20,352 nt of DNA from DATLYH01 sp035575035 (GTDB taxonomy: Bacteria > Planctomycetota > Planctomycetia > Gemmatales > Gemmataceae), in NCBI GenBank assembly GCA_035575035.1, contig DATLYH010000053.1, positions 1 through 20,352 on the forward strand, read 5' to 3'. Of this stretch, positions 15,338-20,352 are shown one piece after another; within the stretch, counting starts at the first letter, position 1, and each line of letters begins with the position of its first letter. Both the position numbers and the translations under genes were made by a program. The notes beneath the pieces were generated by a model that saw only the letters and a program-made list of their open reading frames with translations, ran no database searches and was not told where the DNA came from.

Positions 15338-16210
15338 TCAGACTGTTAGCCGACGGCGCCGGCCAACAACCAGGAGGGCCGCGCCGGTGCCCACCAGCAG
15401 CAGTGCCGACGGCTCGGGTACCAGGACCACGCCGGTCGGCCAGAATGCCAAGGCATCCAGCCGCGGGATCGGATCGCCCCGGGGAGTGACGACGCCGGTT
15501 GTCGGATCAATCGTTACCAGGAAGGCGTCGCCGTCGGCGCCGGCGAAGTTGAGGCCGAACAGGGTCCCGGTTTCGTCGAAGTCCAGCGCCTTGATGACGC
15601 CGGATGGAATAGGCGCCCCGGTGAGGGTGGGCCCGGCCGTGGCGGCGCCGGTGCTCGGATCAACACGGTAGAGGGCGCCCGCCGCGGAGCCGGCCAGGAA
15701 CAACCTTCCCTGGGCATCGGCGGCCAATCCGCCTCCCCGGGTGAAAATGCCCGAATCGCCGACCCACGTCGCTGCACCCGTTGTCAGGTTCACCTTGTAA
15801 AGGGCGCTGCCCCCCGCCGGTCCTGCCCACCCATAGAGGATGCCGGACGGCGCGAACGCCAGATCGGCCAAGGTGCCGCTCCTTAGTCCCAGATTCCCGA
15901 TTAGACTTCCGCGCCCGGTATTGATGTCGATCTTGATCAGGTTCCCGGGGTTCGGGCCGGTGCCGCCGGTGGTGGCGTAGAGGATGCCGGTTTGCGGGTC
16001 GAAGGCCATGCCGCCGACCACAAAGCCAATCGGCCCCACAACCGTAACCACCACCCCGCTGACCGGATCGAGGAGAACGAGATTGGCATTAGGATTGGGG
16101 CCGCCGCCGTCCACCGCGTAAAGGAGGCCGGCCCGGACCGGCATTGCCCCGGCAGTGAGTAGTACAACAGCAGCACAAGCCGTCAGCCAGGTAATTGAAC
16201 GGGGTCGCAT
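15338..16210 (-). CDS. PEP-CTERM beta-propeller-like secreted protein
   Basis: 290 residues from ATG 16210 (AAGGAA about 9 nt upstream); a longer frame to 16249 adds residues that spoil the signal peptide. The signal peptide runs to about A27 (MPVRA). Five repeats of about 45 residues follow, starting near 29, 76, 124, 170 and 217, each with the pattern LLYAxxGG, then LxxIDPxTGxxTxVG. This is the layout of NHL/YVTN-like beta-propeller blades without a catalytic motif. The C-terminus is VPEPSALLLVGTGAALLVVG followed by four Arg residues: a textbook PEP-CTERM signal (PEP at 265-267), recognised by an exosortase for envelope sorting. No exosortase gene is in the window. pyrE lies 164 bp upstream on the same strand, but a promoter-like sequence in between suggests separate transcription. 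The role is unknown, perhaps structural or ligand-binding at the surface. Confidence 0.9.
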   Translation of the reverse strand: MRPRSITWLTACAAVVLLTAGAMPVRAGLLYAVDGGGPNPNANLVLLDPVSGVVVTVVGPIGFVVGGMAFDPQTGILYATTGGTGPNPGNLIKIDINTGRGSLIGNLGLRSGTLADLAFAPSGILYGWAGPAGGSALYKVNLTTGAATWVGDSGIFTRGGGLAADAQGRLFLAGSAAGALYRVDPSTGAATAGPTLTGAPIPSGVIKALDFDETGTLFGLNFAGADGDAFLVTIDPTTGVVTPRGDPIPRLDALAFWPTGVVLVPEPSALLLVGTGAALLVVGRRRRLTV

Positions 16211-16336
16211 TAACTCAGGTTCCTTGCTCAGGGTTTCGCGGAACAACAACCGGCCGGGAAGAGAGATAGAGGCGCAAGAAAAAAGGTACCCTATCGCCCT
16301 CTTCCGGGCAACCTGGGCACCGCAAGTATTAATCTT

Positions 16337-16365
16337 CTTTTATTCGATCGCCGAGCCGGTGTCAA
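16337..16365 (-). promoter_or_regulatory. Candidate sigma70-like promoter for the PEP-CTERM gene
   Basis: On the minus strand, a perfect TTGACA (16365-16360), 17 bp, then TAAAAG (16342-16337, 4 of 6 to TATAAT). It lies just after the pyrE stop codon and would give a leader of about 120 nt before ATG 16210. The consensus -35 and ideal spacing are notable in GC-rich DNA, but the -10 is imperfect. Confidence 0.38.
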
Positions 16366-16374
16366 GCATCAGTT

Positions 16375-16962
16375 TCAGCTGGAGGTGCCTGCCGCCCGTC
16401 CGCCGGCATCGGCCGCCACCCCCAGGTCTTGGATCGTAAAGATCGGCCGGTAATTAATAAGTCCATGCTCCCGGAAGCGCTGGTCGGCGCCGGCCAACCG
16501 ATCGACCAGCGCCAGGACCCGAATGACCTGGCAGCCAATCTCCCTCACCGCCTGGAACGCCTTGAGGAGCGACCCCCCTTGGGTAATCACGTCATCGACC
16601 AGGGCGACCCGCGCGCCGGGCTTCAGGTTCCCCTCGATCAGCTTTTCCGTGCCGTGCCCCTTGACCTTATCACGGACCCAGAATCCTTCCATTTCCTTGC
16701 CGCGCCGGTGGTAGGCGATCACCGCTGCGGTGGTCAGGGGGACAGCGCCGACCTCCAGGCCGCCGATGGCGTCGAGGTCGAGGTCCTGGGTGTGCTCGTA
16801 AAGGACTTCGCCAATCAGGTAGGCGCCCCGGGAGAAGACCTCAATCATCTTCCCGTCGATGTAGTAACTGCTGGTGCCCCCCGACGCCAGCCGGAACGTC
16901 CCGCCGGTCTTGAGGGAGCGCTCCTTGAGGAGCTGGAGCAGTTCTTGTTCGACTTCGGACAT
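16375..16962 (-). CDS. pyrE: Orotate phosphoribosyltransferase
   Basis: 195 residues, a normal length for PyrE. It joins orotate to PRPP to make orotidine 5'-monophosphate in pyrimidine synthesis, in the cytoplasm. ATG 16962 is chosen because family members begin with such an N-terminus (LLQLLKERSLKTGGTFRLASG); the frame runs open to 17142 without matching residues, and GGAG lies 11 nt upstream. The substrate region SGGTSSYYIDGK is at 27-38. The flexible catalytic loop VRDKVKGHGTEK (96-107) has K99, K101 and H103. The PRPP-binding signature RVALVDDVITQGGS is at 118-131. The closest lookalike would be another type I phosphoribosyltransferase, but the YYID and KxKxHG motifs fit OPRT. No other pyr genes are adjacent; it is divergent from the oxidoreductase gene. 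Confidence 0.95.
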   Translation of the reverse strand: MSEVEQELLQLLKERSLKTGGTFRLASGGTSSYYIDGKMIEVFSRGAYLIGEVLYEHTQDLDLDAIGGLEVGAVPLTTAAVIAYHRRGKEMEGFWVRDKVKGHGTEKLIEGNLKPGARVALVDDVITQGGSLLKAFQAVREIGCQVIRVLALVDRLAGADQRFREHGLINYRPIFTIQDLGVAADAGGRAAGTSS

Positions 16963-17296
16963 GGGGTTGGCCGCTCCGAGAAGGGGCTCAGGAGGAATCC
17001 ACTCCATCCCATTACAACAATTTCCGAACCGGGATTGTAGCGGAAAGCGCGCGGCGGGCCAGACTTCCGCCTGGAGCAGTGGAGATTTGCGGCCTGTGCC
17101 GACCTTCGCTCGGCTTCTTCCTGCTCGGAGTGCCGCTTCCACGTGGACAGCGGCGAGGAACTGCTCCCGATACCACCTTGGCCGGCTCGTTGTCTCCGGC
17201 TATTCTGTCAACAGTCAGGTCCGGCGGTGTTGTCGGGCCGCAGAGGTCCAGGGCGTTTCCCGCACGGCGGGAAGATTAACGGATTCGGGGGGCTTT
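16963..17296. other. Divergent intergenic region, pyrE / oxidoreductase
   Basis: 334 bp between two divergent starts. Both flanking frames run into it but show no family residues there. The only clear structure is a perfect short palindrome at 17257-17273 near the oxidoreductase start. I found no consensus promoter pair and no RNA gene. Confidence 0.55.
17257..17273 (+). promoter_or_regulatory. Perfect 7-bp stem hairpin or operator before the oxidoreductase
   Basis: TTCCCGC (17257-17263) and GCGGGAA (17267-17273) are perfect inverted repeats around ACG. The element ends 23 bp before ATG 17297 and just upstream of the weak GGGGGG ribosome site. It could be an operator or an mRNA hairpin that limits translation. 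No T-run follows, so termination is unlikely. Confidence 0.35.
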
Positions 17297-18589
17297 ATGA
17301 GCCATCTGCGCAATCGTCGGGATTTCCTCAAGGGTGTCACCGTTGCCAGCGTCGGCTTCTGGGTCGCCGGCACCGCAAGGGCCCAGGAGAAGAGCCGGTC
17401 CGCCAATGAGCAGATCAACTTCGCCTGCATCGGCATCGACGGCAAGGGGCGCAGCGACACCGCCGATGCCGCCAAGCACGGCAACATCGTGGCCATCTGC
17501 GATGTCGATGAACAACGGCTCGAACGGGCCGCCCAACTCTACCCCAAGGCGAAGAAGTTTGTCGATTTCCGGAAACTGTTCGATGAGATGGGCAAGAGCA
17601 TCGACGCGGTCACGGTGAGCACGCCCGACCACACCCACGCCGCGGCCAGCGCCTTGGCCATGCGCCTGGGCAAGCATTGCTTCACCCAGAAGCCGCTGAC
17701 CCGCACCATCTACGAGGCCCGGCGGCTGGGGGAGATCGCCCGCGAGATGAAGGTTGCCACCCAGATGGGCAACCAGGGGACTGCCTCCAGCGGCCTGCGC
17801 AAGGCCGCGGCCCTACTCCGTGCCGGCGCTGTCGGCACCGTCAAGGAGGTCCACGTCTGGACCAACCGGCCCATCTGGCCGCAGGGCGGCACCCGGCCGG
17901 AGACCGCCCCCGTCCCCTCCTACCTCCACTGGGACCTCTGGCTGGGGCCGGCCCCCGAACGCCCCTACGGTAAGGGGTATCATCCTTTCGCCTGGCGCGG
18001 GTTCTGGGATTTCGGTACCGGCGCCCTCGGCGACATGGGCTGCCACAACATCAACATGGCCTTCATGGGGCTCGACCTGCGCGACCCGATCGCCGTCGAA
18101 GCCGAGACCTCCGGCCACAACAAGGAGATGTTCCCCAAGTGGTCGATCGTCCGCTACACCTTCCCGGCACGGAACGGCCGGCCAGCACTGACCCTGATCT
18201 GGTACGACGGCGGCAAGAAACCGCCCGCCGAGTTGCTCGACGGACAGGACCCGGGGCTGAACGGAACCCTGGTGATCGGCGAGAAGGGCAAGCTCTTCTC
18301 CGGCGGCAGGGATTACAAACTGCTCGGGGGCGCCACGGAGCTGAAGGTCGATTTCCCCGAGTCGCCGGGCCACTTTGTGGAGTTTGTCCGTGCCATCAAG
18401 GGCGGCCCGCCGGCCATGTCCAACTTCCCCGACTACGCCGGCCCCCTGACCGAGACCGTGCTCCTGGGCAACCTGGCCATTTGGGCCGGCAGGAAGATCG
18501 AGTGGGATGCTCAGGGCCTCCGGGCCACCAACGCCCCCGAGGTCGAGCCGCTCATCCGACCCGCGTACCGCAAGGGGTACACGCTTTGA
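17297..18589 (+). CDS. Tat-exported Gfo/Idh/MocA family oxidoreductase
   Basis: 430 residues from ATG 17297. The N-terminus has the twin-arginine signal NRRDFLKG (6-13), a hydrophobic stretch and AQA-like processing near GTARAQ (25-30), so the folded protein is probably exported with its cofactor. Residues 40-160 form the Rossmann domain: NFACIGIDGKGRSD binds the dinucleotide, IVAICDVD (64-71) ends with the ribose-binding Asp, and STPDHTHAAA follows. The usual EKP motif is TQKP here (130-133), common in the planctomycete branch. The C-terminal domain has LGDMGCHNINMAF (244-256) with D246 and H250 in catalytic positions. Family members oxidise or epimerise sugars and inositols with NAD(P); the substrate is not predictable. 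The ribosome site is weak (GGGGGG). It is divergent from pyrE and ends 6 bp from the stop of the convergent BBP7 gene. Confidence 0.94.
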   Translation: MSHLRNRRDFLKGVTVASVGFWVAGTARAQEKSRSANEQINFACIGIDGKGRSDTADAAKHGNIVAICDVDEQRLERAAQLYPKAKKFVDFRKLFDEMGKSIDAVTVSTPDHTHAAASALAMRLGKHCFTQKPLTRTIYEARRLGEIAREMKVATQMGNQGTASSGLRKAAALLRAGAVGTVKEVHVWTNRPIWPQGGTRPETAPVPSYLHWDLWLGPAPERPYGKGYHPFAWRGFWDFGTGALGDMGCHNINMAFMGLDLRDPIAVEAETSGHNKEMFPKWSIVRYTFPARNGRPALTLIWYDGGKKPPAELLDGQDPGLNGTLVIGEKGKLFSGGRDYKLLGGATELKVDFPESPGHFVEFVRAIKGGPPAMSNFPDYAGPLTETVLLGNLAIWAGRKIEWDAQGLRATNAPEVEPLIRPAYRKGYTL

Positions 18590-18595
18590 CCGGCA

Positions 18596-19912
18596 TCAAT
18601 ACCGGAAGGCCAGGCCGAGGCTGAGGCCCTGCGCCCAGAAATGCGAGTCGTTCCGCGGACGCCGCGGCTCCAGCCGCAGGTCGCCGGTCCCGGTGCCGAA
18701 CTGGAGGCTGCTCGGCACCTGCGTCAGACTGATTGCCCGGTTGATCTGGTCGCCCGGCCGTACCACGTTGTCCCAGTAAAGGATCGTGTAGCCGACGTGG
18801 GCGCTGAGCCGCGGCGTGATCTGCAAGCTGGCCCGGAGGATCGCCTCGGGGATGTAGGCGAAGTCGGCGTCGCCGTGCCGGCCCATGTTGCTCGGTAAAG
18901 CCAGCACACCGCCCGGGGCGATGCCGGCGATCCCCTCCGGGGTGACCAGGGTCGTCCGGCCGCCGATCTTGATCACCTGGTTAATGTCGCCGAAGGCCAC
19001 CTTGCCGGTGACATCCACCAGCAGCCGGCCCCGGCGGACGCTGCCGCGCAGGCCGACCTGGCCGCCGTAGAACCGGTTTCGCGTGCCGAACGTGTCGCGG
19101 ATGGCCAGGCTGTCGGGCGATAGCACCGTCATCCCTTCGAACGCGCTCACGCCTCCGGGCAGGACATTCGACCGGCTGAGGATATCAAGGTCCTCGTCCA
19201 GCTCCAGGTAGCGGAAGCCGGCCAGCACGCTGAGGCCGGTTTCGCCCTGTGCCAGCAGACTGGCCAGCAGGTTCGCCTCGGCGCCCCACAGTTGGCTGGT
19301 GGACGCGACGCGGATGCCCCCTGCGAAGCTGCCCGGGGCCGCGACCAACACGGAAGTCTGCTCGACCGTCACGGCGTTGAGAATCGGCCGGGCCAGCAGC
19401 GGGTTGCCGGCCGTGTCGGAGATGCGGGCAAAGCTGGTCGTCCCCTCCTCCAGGAAGAAGCCGCTGAGTTCGGCAGCGTAGATACCCGAGGAACCGAGCC
19501 GCCTGCCGATGGTGCCGCGAAGCCCCGAGAACGTGTCATAGTCGATCCCATCGCCGCCGAACAGCACGGTGGTGCCCGGCATCCCGAGGATACCGGCCGA
19601 CCCCAGCGGGCTGGTCGTCACCAGGGGTGTCGGCAAGGGTCCCTCCTTGACCCACCAGAGCAGGTACTCGGCCCCGATCCAGAACCGGGGATCGGCGCAA
19701 GCAGGCACCTCCCAGCAACAGGCGGCGTCCGGGCATGGCGACGGCCCGCCCGGATGGTGGCCGGGCTGCGGCTCGAGAGACGGCAGGTCGGATGCGGGTT
19801 CTGTGGGTGGCGCAGACGGCCGGGCCGAAGGCGGGGGCGGCGCGGGTTGCGCAAGGGCCAGGCTGGCGCCGGCCAACAGGGTGGTGACCAGGCCAAGAAA
19901 TCCTTTGCTCAT
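18596..19912 (-). CDS. BBP7 family outer-membrane beta-barrel protein
   Basis: 438 residues. ATG 19912 has AGGAGG 6 nt upstream; an upstream extension of the frame is rejected. The signal peptide (MSKGFLGLVTTLLAGASLALA) is followed by a Pro-rich stretch (about 22-60) with a short Cys-containing segment, PCPDAACCWEVPAC. Then comes DPRFWIGAEYLLWWVKEGPLPTPLVTT, the hallmark opening of BBP7 barrels, which are expanded in planctomycetes. The rest alternates polar and hydrophobic residues with glycine turns (for example GLRGTIGRRLG and GGQVGLRGSVRRG) and ends in LGLAFRY, the terminal aromatic typical of outer-membrane strands. The proline linker probably spans the periplasm. The protein may be a porin or structural barrel; its cargo is unknown. 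It converges with the oxidoreductase gene. GC-rich repeats lie about 140-200 bp upstream. Confidence 0.9.
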   Translation of the reverse strand: MSKGFLGLVTTLLAGASLALAQPAPPPPSARPSAPPTEPASDLPSLEPQPGHHPGGPSPCPDAACCWEVPACADPRFWIGAEYLLWWVKEGPLPTPLVTTSPLGSAGILGMPGTTVLFGGDGIDYDTFSGLRGTIGRRLGSSGIYAAELSGFFLEEGTTSFARISDTAGNPLLARPILNAVTVEQTSVLVAAPGSFAGGIRVASTSQLWGAEANLLASLLAQGETGLSVLAGFRYLELDEDLDILSRSNVLPGGVSAFEGMTVLSPDSLAIRDTFGTRNRFYGGQVGLRGSVRRGRLLVDVTGKVAFGDINQVIKIGGRTTLVTPEGIAGIAPGGVLALPSNMGRHGDADFAYIPEAILRASLQITPRLSAHVGYTILYWDNVVRPGDQINRAISLTQVPSSLQFGTGTGDLRLEPRRPRNDSHFWAQGLSLGLAFRY

Positions 19913-20054
19913 CGATGGCCTCCTGTGCAGACCGGGCCGTGTGTCCCTGCCGCTCCCTCTTCCCGGAATCTGCGCACTCTTCGTTGAACCCCGCAAAGAC
20001 GGATCAATGGTTAGATCGGCACTTCCCGGAACGGACCTTAAACTCGGAGATGCT

Positions 20055-20118
20055 CGGCCGGTTGCAGCATGAGGCGAACGGCCGGTTAACACCGGCCGGT
20101 TGACACCGGCCGCTCGCC
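20055..20118. repeat. CGGCCGGTT repeats forming two alternative hairpins
   Basis: CGGCCGGTT occurs at 20055, 20079 and 20093. From 20077 three 14-bp units follow in tandem (20077-20090, 20091-20104, 20105-20118), the last diverged. CGGCCGGT (20079-20086) pairs perfectly with ACCGGCCG (20091-20098), and CGGCCGGT (20093-20100) pairs perfectly with ACCGGCCG (20105-20112). The two hairpins share bases, so only one can form at a time. They lie after the partial gene at the right edge and before the BBP7 gene. Confidence 0.6.
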
Positions 20119-20130
20119 ATCTCCTTCCAC

Positions 20131-20352
20131 TCACGCCGGGGGTGGGGCCTCGTCGGTGCCGCCGGTCGAGGAGTGAGACGGGGTTTTCTTGGCCGCTCCG
20201 CTGCGGGCCTCCCAGAAGACGGACAGTTCGCTGAAGGTGCGCAGCGGCGCTTCCCCCTTGAGGGCGGCCTGGGTCAGTTTCGGCTTGGGCGCTTGCCGCG
20301 GCGGCTTGCGCGGCCGGGGAGCAGGGTGCGGCGGCGCCGGCGGGCGGGTGGT
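20131..20352 (-). CDS. Proline-rich C-terminus of an unknown protein, partial
   Basis: The minus-strand frame is open from the window edge to a TGA at 20133-20131, giving 73 visible residues with no start inside the window. Residues 1-25 are Pro/Arg/Lys-rich (for example APRPRKPPRQAPKPK). Then comes a more ordinary segment, LTQAALKGEAPLRTFSELS and VFWEARSG, and a hydrophilic end rich in Ser, Thr and Pro. Most codons end in G or C, as in the coding regions nearby, which supports a real gene. I do not recognise the family; it looks like the disordered tail of a larger protein. The gap to the BBP7 start is about 218 bp and holds hairpin repeats. Confidence 0.5.
   Translation of the reverse strand, partial: TTRPPAPPHPAPRPRKPPRQAPKPKLTQAALKGEAPLRTFSELSVFWEARSGAAKKTPSHSSTGGTDEAPPPA

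Noticed and set aside
14022..15671. 549-residue + strand frame across the tyrosinase and into the PEP-CTERM gene
   Set aside because: It covers two genes with certain families on the other strand and their intergenic gap; the composition is that of a shadow frame.
16963..17142. 60-residue N-terminal extension of pyrE
   Set aside because: PyrE proteins start at about the 16962 position; the extra residues are basic and unlike the family.
16874..17296. Long N-terminal extension of the oxidoreductase into pyrE
   Set aside because: It overlaps pyrE in antisense and would bury the Tat signal that begins at 17297.
19913..20134. 74-residue N-terminal extension of the BBP7 protein
   Set aside because: It lacks a signal peptide, and ATG 19912 has AGGAGG and a perfect signal sequence.

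Overview
The window is GC-rich bacterial DNA that looks like a planctomycete chromosome, most likely of the Gemmata group. The basis is a combination of families typical of that phylum: two DUF1559 proteins with type IV pilin-like N-termini, a BBP7-type outer-membrane barrel, a 1727-residue secreted protein that opens with the motif LEDRTVPS, PEP-CTERM proteins, a Tat-exported Gfo/Idh/MocA oxidoreductase, and a redoxin-cytochrome c-copper monooxygenase fusion. No rRNA, tRNA, CRISPR array, insertion sequence or phage gene was seen.

Left part (1-3406): a 5'-truncated HExxH protein, a palindromic repeat, a small lipoprotein followed by a DUF1559 protein on the + strand, then a convergent AraC-HTH/O6-alkylguanine alkyltransferase. 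A long imperfect palindrome flanked by a 7-bp direct repeat lies between the last two. Middle (3407-8752): the three-domain redox/copper fusion (+) converges on ppk1 (-, with a recognisable extended -10 promoter), and ppk1 diverges from the second DUF1559 gene (+). Centre (8809-15134): a minus-strand pair, a secreted tyrosinase with a cysteine cluster and, 41 bp downstream, the giant multidomain protein (ConA-like, golvesin-like, Ig-like, Calx-beta, cohesin-like, dockerin). A 42-bp palindrome sits inside the giant gene as exactly 14 codons. Right part (15338-20352): a PEP-CTERM beta-propeller and pyrE (both -), a divergent Tat-exported oxidoreductase (+), a convergent BBP7 barrel (-), tandem hairpins, and the 3' end of a proline-rich gene cut by the window edge.

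Most genes encode exported or surface proteins. Only pyrE, ppk1 and the alkyltransferase are clearly cytoplasmic. The window does not form one obvious pathway. The best candidate for a cooperating unit is the tyrosinase plus giant-protein pair, which could be an oxidatively modified surface layer or adhesin; this is inference from adjacency and export signals. The second theme is palindromic repeats: two look like mobile or REP-like elements (one between genes, one inside a coding sequence), and several other hairpins sit at gene junctions.
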